A stretch of DNA of 64,000 nt from Lepidodermella squamata (Eukaryota > Gastrotricha). The notes under the pieces are model-generated. The model did not search any database. It saw nothing but the letters and a program-made list of their open reading frames with translations, and had not been told where the DNA came from. Position 1 is the first letter of the stretch, and each line of letters opens with the position of its first letter. The stretch spans positions 2,356,001-2,420,000 of the forward strand of contig JBLDXI010000017.1 in assembly GCA_047495785.1 (NCBI GenBank), read 5' to 3'. This document shows positions 38,662 to 49,485 of the stretch, piece by piece. A program made the position numbers and the translations under genes.

Positions 38662-41090
38662 ATGCCGCAGACTGAAAGCCGCGGAACATGGGGAAATCGG
38701 TTCGAATTTTTCCTATCGACTCTGGGCTACTGTATAGGATTAGGCACCCTAACTCGTTTCCCTTATGTTGTTATGCGAAACGGAGGCGGAGCTTTCCTAA
38801 TTCCTTTCACGATTCTGATGATCATTGGCGGAGCGCCTTTGTTCTACCTGGAGCTTTTACTGGGTCAATTCAGCGGCCGTAGCCCGATGACAATGTGGAT
38901 AATATGTCCAGCCCTGAAGGGTATTGGCTATTCGATGACGTTGTTGACGTTCTTCGCCTCGATTTACTACATGCCGTTTACGTGGTCAATGGTCTACCTT
39001 GTCGCAAGTATGAATTCCGATGTGCCATGGAAAACTTGCGATAATTCGTGGAATACGCCGCGTTGTGCTGATAATATCAATGAAACGTTAGCCAGCACAA
39101 CGAGCTTTGCGCAGAAAAAAGTAACCCCAGCTGAGGAATTCTGGAAGTTAGCTTTTCCGTTACTCGACTTGAATCACGCTAATTTCCTTGTGTTTATAGC
39201 GAATATGTTCTTGGAATTTCCCAGTCGAGTGGAATCAGTGATTTAGGTGATATTCGATGGCAGCTTGCGGTTGGCCATCTAGCGACTTGGATACTCGTAT
39301 TCCTCTGCTGTATGAAGGGCACAGCCTCGTCAGGAAAAGTGAGATGATAATTTTGTTCAAATCTCTTCAATGTTCCGCTATTTCTAGGTTGTCTACGTGA
39401 CTGCGACCTTACCCTACGTTTTACTGACCATCCTCGTCATTCGGGGTGTTACACTACCTGGTGCCGAAAAGGGTCTCCTATTTTTCATAACCCCCAAGTT
39501 CGAAAAACTGCTCGACACCAGTGTATGGATTGAAGCCGCCATCCAAACTGCCTTTGAACTCGGACCTGGTTGGGGGACATTGATCACAATGGCGTCTTTC
39601 AACAAATTTAAACACAAATGTTACAGGTTGAATTTCGATCAATTCAGTCGCCGATAATTTATCAAATTTTTTTACGCAGAGATGCTATTGCAGTACCATT
39701 ATTAACACTTTTTACCGCATTGTATGGTGGTGTTGCGGTATTTTCAGTCCTCGGTAAAAAAAATCTAGCAATTACAGCAACATATGTAGATTTCTTCTCT
39801 AAAACAGGTCATTTAGCGGATAAATATGGCGTCGAAGTAGAAGATATAGCTTCAGGTGGTCCCGGGCTTTCATTTGTCGCATATCCGGCCGCCATTGCTG
39901 AGCTACCGATTTCCCCGTTATGGGCTATAATATTTTTCCTGACGCTCATAACCGTGGCTATTGACAGCCAGTTCGCGTCATTCGAAACATATGTCAGCGG
40001 TTTCCTCGACTTCTTCCCAGAGCTGCGACCTTACAAGGTCCTGATATCAGCCTGTTTCGCAGCTTTTTGTTTCCTAGTTGGATTGCCACTTTGCACAAAC
40101 GTAAAACATAAAAGTTTCGATTAAATTTGTTTAAGGAAATATTTTTTTTAGGGTGGAATGTATTTATACCAAATGTGAGAGTTTGAAAGTTTTATGTTAT
40201 GTTTGACATTTCGAAATTGCGTTTAGACTCGATTGGTACGCTGCTGCCTTAACGTTCACAGTTTGCGCGTTTTTGGAGGTCATAATTGTTTGCTATATTT
40301 ACGGTATTTTTTTGTTGAGTATAAATGATTTATCGCTAAAAATTATTCCTCAGGACTGAAACGTTTTTTCAGCGATATCGCTCTCATGTTCGGCTCGTCG
40401 ACAAATTACGTGGTCGGATTTTGCTGGTTGGTGATGTCTCCTGCCTTGATGGCGGTAAGTAATTCGGTGTTGCCAATAAAATTTCCAAGGCGATAATTGT
40501 CATAAAAATTGCTTATCTTGCGACAACCTTAGTTGTTGATAGGCGGTCTCACATTCAGCAAAGATAAAACCATTTGGGTCGAATATTAAATGATTATATT
40601 ATTCATTAGTGTGTACTATTTACTTGGCTCGATATGAACTCGTTTCTCGTTTTTGCTGTACATATTATATAGTTCATGACTTTCTATGGACTTGCGAATT
40701 TGCAACCGCCTAATTACGATTACACCAACTACACTTACCCAGACTGGGCAATAAGCCTCGGATGGTCAGTTGCTGCACTATCGTTCGTGCCTACGCCTAT
40801 TTTCTTTGTATATCTTATCGCGAGAAATGTCAGATCTCGCAAGGTAAAGAGCTGTCATTCATTATTGTATTTCGTTGATATACAGCCGATATTTACGTAT
40901 AAAACAGACCTTCTTGCAATGCTTCACGCCAACTGATGGGTGGCTTCCGAATGATCCGAGCCTTGTCGACGATTACAAAGCGCGGTGGTACACATCGAAA
41001 AAACAAGTCGTTGTTATGGAAGAAAAATTCGCGATACCAATGGCTTATCTGCCGGCTCGAAATTTCATCGAAAATTCCACTCGATTTTGA
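38662..41090 (+). CDS. SLC6-family transporter 4, most divergent ion-site residues
   Basis: Exons: 38662-39146, 39200-39338, 39388-39626, 39680-39753, 39808-40100, 40152-40174, 40227-40303, 40354-40454, 40673-40843, 40908-41090; 594 residues, 10 exons, the shortest member. The first exon fuses five exons of its neighbours, consistent with intron loss. Helix landmarks are present: TM1 [16 protein letters not shown]2 [10 protein letters not shown], loop [12 protein letters not shown]8 ITVAIDSQF. At ion-site positions it departs furthest from the family: TM6 is FELGPGWG (Glu where human SERT has Ser336) and TM7 is [12 protein letters not shown] (Thr where all other members keep Asn). The usual YPEAIA after TM7 reads YPAAIA. 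The reading frame is intact with ordinary splice sites, so it does not look like a pseudogene. Confidence 0.9.
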
Positions 41091-41218
41091 TGATTTGTTT
41101 AGCTTTCAATTTCACCCCATTATTGCCTTTCACAAAAGTTATTGTTTTTGTTTCTCAACATATTTCTCATCATTTTTTAGGGCCTTCGTCTTGCGAGACG
41201 AGGCTGTTTTTTATTAAC
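41091..41218 (+). promoter_or_regulatory. 128-bp intercistronic gap between SLC6 transporters 4 and 5
   Basis: The gap has no AATAAA. It has a T-rich middle (gttattgtttttgtttctc), then a strong acceptor-like CATTTTTTAG ending at 41180, 38 bases before the next ATG. This is the layout expected of a trans-spliced operon junction; a cis 5'-UTR intron is the alternative. Confidence 0.5.
41182..41204 (+). promoter_or_regulatory. Stem-loop in the 5' leader of SLC6 transporter 5
   Basis: GCC-T-TCGTCT pairs with AGACGA-GGC around a TGCG loop: nine base pairs with one bulged T at 41185. It sits between the acceptor at 41180 and the ATG at 41219, so it would be in the mature leader. Confidence 0.6.
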
Positions 41219-43825
41219 ATGACAGCGAGTAAAGACGCCGCGGAGAAGAAACCTCCAAAACGCGAGCAATGGGGCTCGAAAGTCGAATTTTTCCTCGCAA
41301 CGTTAGGCTACAGCGTAGGCATGGGAAGCCTAACCAGGTAAACCAGCCCTCTACCCGAATTTCGAGCTTGACCAGGTTTATTTCTGAAGATTTCCGTACT
41401 TGGTGCTGAGAAATGGCGGTGGAGCGTTTTTGATACCTTTTGCTATAGCTATGATGGTTGTTGGAGTTCCGTTATTCTACCTCGAAGTCATTCTAGGCCA
41501 GTTTAGTGGTCGAAGTCCCATGACGATGTGGGCGCAACTCAGCCCTGCTTTAAAGGGGATCGGATATTCCATGACAGTAGGATTGATAATTTTTTCCCGA
41601 TCGATTTGAAAAACGATATTTTTGCAGTTGTTAACTCTTGTTGCTTCATCGTACTACATGCCTTTCACCTGGTCAATGGTATATCTTGTCGCCAGTTGTA
41701 ATTCCGATGTTCCATGGAGAAGTATGTTGAAATCAGTTGTCAATATCTGATATTAACTAACCCCCAAATAGCTTGTGATAACGAATGGAACACCCCAACC
41801 TGTGCCGAGCGTTCTGTGATGAATAGTTCCTTAGCAAACACGTCATCAACAACCACAGATATTTATAATCGACCAACTTCACCCGCGGAAGAGTATTGGA
41901 AGTGAGCCCTTCAGTTCCTTTTTCGATATTGGAAAATCTAAATTTAATGGAAATTTAGTGAATTTGTCCTGGACATATCGCGTGACGGCCTTTCAGATCT
42001 TGGCTCTCTCAAGTGGTATCTAGTCGTTGCACATTTCTCAACTTACTTTCTGGTATTCCTATGTGTGATCAAAGGAACCGCTTCGGCGGGAAAGGTTGAA
42101 ATCCACCTTATTTTACTCCAAGTTTTTAATTTTTGTTTAAATAAGGTTGTGTACGTTACGGCAACTCTGCCTTACGTTTTGTTGACGGTGTTATTGGTGC
42201 AAGGGATAACTTTGGAAGGCTCCCTCAACGGGATAATTTATTTTCTTGAGCCCAAGTGGGAAAGGCTAGGAGACTACAACGTATGGCTTGAAGCTACGAT
42301 TCAAGTCGTCTTCCAACTTGGTCCGGCGTGGGGGTCTTTAATTACCATGTCTCGTTACAACGATTTCCATCACAAATGTTTCCGCGAGGCTATTGTCATT
42401 CCCATCGGCAATCTGTTGACAGGTATGCTTTGGGATTTTCAGGTTGAATACCTTATTTTACCAATTTTTACAGCAATTTACGGAGGATTGGCAATATTTT
42501 CCGTGCTGGGTTACATGTCTGTGAAATATAATGTTCCCATTGAGGAGGTCGCTCAATCCGGACCTGGTCTAGCTTTTGTAGCCTACCCTGAGGCCATTGC
42601 GACTCTACCAGTATCACCGCTATGGTCAATCATATTCTTCCTAATGTTGATTACCGTCGCTATCGATTCGCAACTAGCTTTTTTCGAGACTGTAGTCAGC
42701 GGCATAGCAGATATGTTTCCAAAGCTCCGGCGATGGAAAGCTCTAGTCGCAGCATGTTTAGCCATGTTCTTGTTCTTAGTTGGCCTTCCCTTGTGCACAC
42801 AGGTTCGATTTTTGAGAATGAGCGCAATTATTCCTATTAAATTTATTTTTTTGATTTTAGGGTGGAATGTACGTCTATGTGATGTAATTTTCCCACAATT
42901 TCTCTCAGCGAGACATATAAATTAGTTTTTTTCTTACAGACTAGACTGGTATGGAGCTGTTTTGACATTCACATTAATCGGATTTTTAGAATCTGTTACA
43001 ATTGCCTATATCTACGGTAAAGCTGTCCTATTTCCTATGGGTTTACAAAATAATTTTGGTATTCTAGGGTTGCGAAGATTTTTCAACGACGCAAAATTGA
43101 TGTTCGGATCACCGCCCAATCCGTTCATAGGCTTAATTTGGTTTTTTATAACTCCTCTTGTGATGGCGGTAGGTTAATTTTCGAGTAAGGTTCCTTCTCT
43201 CATCGATAATTTTTCAGGTCATCGCGTTTATCGGCCTGTGGAACCTTGACACTCCTTCTTATCCTTATACGAATTATACTGTAAAGATATTTTTTGAAAT
43301 ATTTTTGAAAAAATATCTACTTGATTAAAATTAGTATCCAGATTGGGCGATAATTATGGGGTGGTGTATCGCTGTCTTCTCGTTTTTACCTGTCCCGGCT
43401 GTATTGATTATAACGGTGATACAAAATGAGGGAAATCTTAAAAAGGTAAGATCTTTCCGGTTCAAATTTCTGCTAATACAAGTTTTCATCTTTAGAGCTT
43501 TTGGCCGACTGAAAAATGGGTTCCAGCCAAGCCGGAGGAAGTGGAACCTTATCGGAATCGCTGGTACCGTAAACCGACAGACGTCTACAATAATCTACCT
43601 GGCCAGGAGGCCTACGAAGACGTGTTTTGGGACTATTTTCTATGCAACAGTCGAGCGAGGAGCGAACAACTCTTCGGCGGCCGTTCCCAGCCGCCTCCAC
43701 CAGCCTACGAAGACGACAGTATTAACGTGGTCATGTTTAACAGCGACAATCTAAACCTCCACGGGCAACCCGTTATGTTAAAGTTTCCACACAAAGGAGG
43801 GGCGGACTCTTCAACTGCTTTTTGA
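41219..43825 (+). CDS. SLC6-family transporter 5 with PPxY tail
   Basis: Exons: 41219-41337, 41390-41576, 41628-41721, 41772-41901, 41959-42094, 42146-42422, 42474-42802, 42861-42883, 42940-43016, 43068-43168, 43218-43280, 43335-43445, 43496-43825; 658 residues. TM1 is GYSVGMGSLTRFPY, TM6 FQLGPAWGSLITMSRYN, TM7 IGNLLTAIYGG and TM8 ITVAIDSQL. The outer loop CDNEWNTPTC keeps the disulfide pair and is followed by Asn-glycosylation sites. The long cytosolic tail contains QPPPPAYED, a PPxY motif of the kind bound by WW-domain ubiquitin ligases of the NEDD4 family, which would offer a route to regulated endocytosis (inference). It is the nearest relative of transporter 3. Confidence 0.93.
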
Positions 43826-45866
43826 ATTTGGACTTGATGTCCTATTTCATATTTATGTATCCAAAGGTGCCAATTTATTTGTTGAGAGCTATTTTTAGAC
43901 ATCAGATTATTTATTTTATGAGAAGCTTGTTAAATGCTTTTCAGTGACCTAATGCGGCGAATCTTCCACGCGTTTTCTATAAAACTTTGTTCAATTCATC
44001 ATTTTTTGCCTGTATTTGAAGAAATCCAGCACGAACGTAAGTTTCAGTACGTGCCGGATCAATGTCAATATAAAGAAAACATTTCAATGGTTGCGAAAAA
44101 AGCAGCGGGTGTGTGAGGAATGAAAAAAAGTTCTTTGTGGAGTTCTGGGACGTTCTCGGTTGAAAATAACCACAAAAGACGCAAGTCTTCAGAAAAAATG
44201 GGAAAAAATCCAGGAGAATTTACTAAGCCTTAAGCAAAGCCGCTTGTACGGAATTATGTGTTTTACCGCTTCAATCTTATTTGAGATTATTATTTGTTCA
44301 GCCGTTATGAAGAAATAAAACAGCGAGATCCAAGTCACTGACGAATATGTAAGATTTTTATATCATTTTGTAAAATAGCGCTGTGATTTTCGGATGTTTA
44401 AATGACCTGCAGTCATTATCATTATTATTTCATGCCGCATCAATTCTCAGATTAATCCCACCCGATTTCTTTTCACTTAACGCCGATGGCGCTATCGATT
44501 TTTTAGACAGTTTTTCACGGACGCGAATAAACATCACTTGAATTTTCAGCGGTTGAGTACGCGTTAAAACGAAGCCACATCTTCATTAAGGAGCAGGTAC
44601 GTTGTGTAATTGAAAACCGCGTCGAGATTAGCTCATTTTCATCTTACGATTTTTGCTAGCTGTCAGCAAAATTTGTAGGGCAAATTTAAATATGACCGAT
44701 AGCATATGTTTTACGCTCGTGGAATATAGATAGACACGCGCGCAGCATGTGTGTCTGTCTCTGTCCAGTTAAACTGAGATAATTCTACCATTTGAACTCA
44801 ATTTATATCATAGCCATTACGTAATATTTATTAGATGGAGTAGGTCCGGCCATGGGTCGTAATTATTGCACTGGCTACATCGCTTGCGTCATTTATTAGT
44901 ACCATAGCCGTCGTCTCATCGCCGAGACTGGCTTTTTGAGTTACTGCGTCTCAGTCTATGGGGTCATTGATGACACCTGTAAATGCATCAATAGCTAATT
45001 GAGTTCTGAATTACACGCCTGAATTCACGCCGTCTCGGCGTTTTCAAGTTTAGGTTTTAGTGTAAAATTTGCGTATAAGAAACGGGGCTGCAGATCAATT
45101 AAAAAAATTGACCGACATTATGAATTCTAGCGCTACCAGTCAATGCCAGTAAATAATTCATGCAGTTTTGCAGTCGCGAAAAAAACAGGTAATATCAACG
45201 CCTATTTTAGATATTGATTATTACTACGCCACGTGGCTGCAGCAGTACTTCTTAGCATGAAGTATTATATAATCATAAGGCGGGCCTAGCATCTATGTAC
45301 CTGGCCATGCTGATATATACCTCAATGCGCGCTTTTGTATAGTACCTACCCATGTGCTGGCCACACTGCTATACGTAGAAAATGTATACAAGCATTTTTA
45401 TGACGAATCTCGTTCATCTTTTCACTCGCATATTATTCATTGCTGCGTTCTCGCTACCGGTACTGAATTGCACAGCCGCGCCGATATCTGCATATTACTA
45501 CTTGGTTAACAAGTTTATCGTACTATCGAGTCTCGCCTTTCTAGTTCAATCGCTGCAATGTCTGAATTTTTTGCTCAAAATTTGCTGTTGCATTCGTGAT
45601 ATCGATTTTTTCTTAGCGTTGCGACGTTATCGATTTATTTTTGTCTGAAAGAGGATGCATTCATTTCTGACGCGCAAAAAGTCGGTCATTTTTTTCATTG
45701 CTATTTAGTCAGTTATATATAAACCGGCATTTCTCTCAGAAAAAATGCGTCTCTAAATTGCATAACCTGTTTTTTACGCAAACTTGACGATTCATATTTT
45801 TTTTGGAATTCTGCTCTAGATTTTGTTGCATCTCGATTTTATGATAGTACGGATAGGCAAGAGGTG
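43826..45866. other. Gene-free 2 kb between SLC6 transporters 5 and 6
   Basis: This stretch holds the 3' UTR of transporter 5 (poly(A) signal at 44314) and presumably the promoter of transporter 6. An 88-codon open frame at 45382-45648 begins with a signal-peptide-like stretch but has no recognisable domain. Confidence 0.55.
44314..44319 (+). promoter_or_regulatory. Likely poly(A) signal of SLC6 transporter 5
   Basis: AATAAA about 490 bases after the stop, the first canonical signal downstream. It implies a longer 3' UTR than in the other array members. Confidence 0.45.
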
Positions 45867-48413
45867 ATGAAGTTGAAAAAGCGTGGCGACCGGGGTGACG
45901 AGATGGACGACGACGACCCGGTCGTCCTGATGTCGCAAAACTCGAAAGAGCGAGAGACATGGAAAAATTCTGTCGAGTTTTTCCTGGCAGTTCTCGGCTA
46001 TTCCGTTGGCATGGGCACATTAACAAAATTCCCCTACGTTCTTCTAAAGGTAAAAATAATTTTTTCCTCATTTTGATGAAATTGACGATATATTTTTTGA
46101 ACAGAACGGCGGTGGAGCATTTTTGATTCCGTTCACTATTGTTTTGATAATCGGTGGCATTCCGCTATTTTATCTTGAAGTGATTCTTGGCCAATTCAGC
46201 GGTCGCAGCCCGTTGACTCTTTGGGTCCTTGTGCCAGGTAATTTTCGCCTCTTCTAGAGAAATTTTAGAAAAAATATCAATTTTCCCTACAGCTTTTAAA
46301 GGCATCGGCTATTCGATGACCTTGGTTACATTCGTCGCCAGTATCTACTACATGCCTTTCACATGGTCGCTTGTGTATCTTGGCGCTAGTTTTAGCGGCA
46401 GTAACGTGCCGTGGGCTACTTGTGACAATTGGTGGAACACCGAGCGATGCGTTGATCGAAACTTTCAATCACCGAATTTTACCAGATCAACAGAAAATTT
46501 CACTCAGCTAAATGACAATTGGACCATGTCGGCAAATTCTTCAGCTTTGAGGGGACGAGCTGTCTCGCCGGCGGAAGAATTTTTCAAGTAATTCTCAGAA
46601 TTTATCGTAGTTTTCAAATATTTTGAATTTTTAATTTACAGTGAATATGTGCTCGATATATCTGACGGTATTCTAAGCATCGGAGGGCTAAAATGGCACA
46701 CAGTTCTGGCTCATGCGTTAAGCTGGGTCCTAGTATTCCTGTGCAGCTTCAAGGGCCACATTTCAGCTGGCAAGGTATTTCCGAATTATATCAATAATTT
46801 TTATTTTTTTTCAATTATTTTTTATGATATTAAGGTTGTGTACGTAACGGCTACTTTGCCTTACGTATTGCTGACAATTCTACTGATCCGCGGGCTCACG
46901 TTAGAAGGCGCCTGGGATGGCATTGTGTTTTTCCTAACCCCTGATTTCTCGAGATTACGACATGTTGGCGTTTGGATTGAGGCCGCTATTCAAGTTGTGT
47001 TCCAACTGGGCCCGGCTTGGGGCTCTTTGATCACCATGTCTCGCTATAACGAATTCCACCATCGCTGTTATCGAGAAGCAATAATCATACCGATCGCTAA
47101 TCTCTGCACTGCGATTTACGGTGGGCTAGCAATATTCTCCGTCCTCGGCTTCATGGCCCATCGACAGGGCGTGCCGGTTGCCGAGGTTGCCAACAGCGGC
47201 CCGGGCTTGGCGTTCATCGCCTACCCTGAAGCCATCGCGCAGCTGCCCTTCCCTCCAATCTGGTCCATAATATTTTTCCTCGTTCTTGTCACAGTCGCCA
47301 TCGATTCTCAATTCGCATTTTTCGAAACTATCGTCAGCGGTTTAACGGACATGTTCCCGAAATTGCAGCGCTACAAAATCCCAGTTTCAGCCGGATTTGC
47401 TATCGGTCTTTTCCTTCTCGGTCTGCCATTGTGTACTCAGGTATAAATTTCAAATAATTACTTGAAATTATTAAATTTCATCCTATTTTCTAGGGTGGAA
47501 TGTATATATACCAACTGCTTGATTGGTATGGAGGCTGTATAACCTTCGTCACCGTTGGATTCCTCGAAAGCATAGCAATTGCTTATATTTATGGCTTGAA
47601 ACGGTTCCGTTACGATGCTTCTCGTAAATTAATTATCAAATATCGAATGCCTATCGCTTATCATTTCTGTTTTAGTTCTCTTCGGAAAGCCTCCTAATAC
47701 TCTCGTTACAATTGCTTGGTTCGCTGTCACTCCAGTATTAATGACGGTAAGTCAGGGAAATTTTTAAAAATTTCTTTAATTTTGGATTTAATTAGATAAT
47801 GACCTTTTTCGGGCTCTCTAATCTGGAGATGCCTGATTACGATTACACCGGTTATTCGTACCCGAAATGGGCTGTTGCAGGTGCTTTGCTAGTCGGAACG
47901 TTCTCCGTTTTGCCTATTCCTATCACTTTCCTCTTTGTTTTCATCCGAGCGAAAGGCTCGCTGTTGCAGGTAAGAACGAAAGTCTATTCTAGCTCAATAA
48001 AAAAATATTAAGGAGGATTTTTTAATAATTCAATTTTTATTTTCCAGCGCATTCGAAAAATCTTCAAGGCGACTGAGGAGTGGCTGCCGTCAAAGCCCGA
48101 GTTGGTTGAAGCATATTACCAACGCTGGTACGCGAACCGGCCGAGCAGTGCCAAGGATAAGCCGATACTTGACCGGTTGCGCAACTTCTTCCTCGATACA
48201 TTCGTGCGAGATTTGTATAGCGAAGATACGGCACTTCTGCGAGAGAACAAAAGCGAAGAAGTATTCGCCTGTGAACAAGACGTGCTAATGGCGTCGACGA
48301 ACAACTCGAGTGATGGAATCAGCGGCAAGTCTGGCATGACGACGGTGATGATGAAAAGCAATGATCTCGATAAATTCTCAGCTAAATTGAGCAATGGTAA
48401 TCACGTTGTGTAG
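45867..48413 (+). CDS. SLC6-family transporter 6, with Lys in place of the gate Arg
   Basis: Exons: 45867-46049, 46105-46237, 46293-46587, 46642-46774, 46835-47440, 47494-47623, 47676-47746, 47796-47969, 48048-48413; 696 residues in nine exons, the longest protein. The 606-bp exon 5 joins what are two to four exons in its neighbours. TM1 reads GYSVGMGTLTKFPY: the Arg of the near-universal RFP motif is Lys. TM6 is FQLGPAWGSLITMSRYN, TM7 IANLCTAIYGG, TM8 VTVAIDSQF. The second outer loop is the longest of the set, with multiple N-glycosylation sites between CDNWWNTERC and VSPAEEFF. Both cytosolic ends are long; the N-terminus is charged (KKRGDRGDEMDDDD). It stands 2 kb from the rest of the array. 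Confidence 0.92.
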
Positions 48414-49239
48414 CGACTAATTTCTGCATATATATAAACATTTGAAACTCCTATCTATACGCTTTTCTTTCAAGCACGCTGCTTTCTGCAGATGGCAAAA
48501 AAGATTTATGATAATTTTTTTCGATACGCCGGTGGATGTGAACCTTGATAATTTAGTCTTTTCATCATTATTAGTTCCTAATCAATTTTCGTGCGATTGA
48601 TGTCTGATTCCTCGCATCACTTCGTAGATATAGCCAATTCATTCACTCTTCACTTTGCTGATTTATATGACAATTTCGTGTGACCGCGTCGGAAAATACG
48701 TGAAGTGAAATATAGCGGGTTTTTTCCCCTTTGATCGGGATGAGAACGATAAGGCGGCTTGCTCACTTGCCATACCGAATGAATTGCGCTGGTTTTACCG
48801 TTATATTTTTAACAACAAAAAATTGGATCTTGGTCCGCGAAACTCGCGTGACGCTTCACTGCTATCTGTACTCAGTGTGTTCTGTTGAATCTACCTGAAA
48901 AAAGGTGTGATGTAAAACAAAAAATGTGGGATCTTGAGTTTGATTTCTCTGGAGGCATATTGCGTTGATCTATATTACATACATATTTTTATCAACTGCG
49001 ACAATCTTCTGCCATAATATTTTGTTCTGAGGTTTGTATAGTTGACAAAGTTTTTGATTACATTGAAAAGATATTGAAATTTGCGTTGTGGCGTGAAGAT
49101 TGAGTAGTAGCTTTTCTATGAAAACTTCAAGAATTCGCAAACGCAGCAATATGAGCACTTCGAATACAGAAAACGAGATGAAAAATAAAACGAGAAATAT
49201 TTTGACCGTAATTCTGGCCCTTTTATTCACGAACTGTGG
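48414..49239. other. Gene-free 826 bp between convergent genes
   Basis: Contains the 3' ends of SLC6 transporter 6 (plus) and of the small gene at 49240 (minus). A minus-strand AATAAA lies just past 49240. Nothing else is supported. Confidence 0.6.
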
Positions 49240-49485
49240 TTACAACTCGCCATCGCCACTGGTTTTGTATTGCATGTAAGCGATCGAAGCAGACCAGTAA
49301 GCCAAGCACCCGACAACGAAAATCACAATATCTGATAAGAAAATGAATGAAAATAAATAGGGCAAGGTTGGACGAAAATTCTCACAAAATATGCGCCTTT
49401 CCCATTCTTCGAGCACGTATAACCCACTTTCTACCTCGAACGACCAACGTAAGCGTTGGACGGCGCGCTTCAGGTATGACAGCAT
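49240..49485 (-). CDS. Small subunit of serine palmitoyltransferase-like protein (ssSPT), two exons
   Basis: Exons (minus): 49386-49485 and 49240-49331, giving 63 residues. The 54-bp intron (GTGAG...TTTTCTTATCAG) is a multiple of three with no stop, so unspliced it reads as an 81-residue frame. Splicing restores the spacing of the family: the core LYVLEEWERRIF runs straight into a hydrophobic helix (IVIFVVGCLAYWSASIAY). The human subunits SPTSSA/B, of about 70-76 residues, carry a similar LYMLEPWER core before a membrane helix. They bind the serine palmitoyltransferase heterodimer in the ER, stimulate it, and set its acyl-CoA preference in sphingolipid synthesis. The N-terminus is basic. The assignment rests on this short motif plus size and layout, so it is likely but not certain. 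Confidence 0.72.
   Translation of the reverse strand: MLSYLKRAVQRLRWSFEVESGLYVLEEWERRIFCENFRPTLPYLFSFIFLSDIVIFVVGCLAYWSASIAYMQYKTSGDGEL

Noticed and set aside
45382-45648. 88-codon plus-strand frame with a signal-peptide-like start upstream of SLC6 transporter 6
   Set aside because: Apart from hydrophobicity in AT-rich DNA there is no recognisable domain, no clear splice partner and no poly(A) signal. It could be a small secreted peptide, but the sequence alone does not support it.
48970-49230. 86-codon hydrophobic minus-strand frame just after the ssSPT-like gene
   Set aside because: It starts inside an AATAAA-containing stretch ten bases after that gene's stop, is AT-driven in composition, and has no domain. 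It is best read as 3' UTR.
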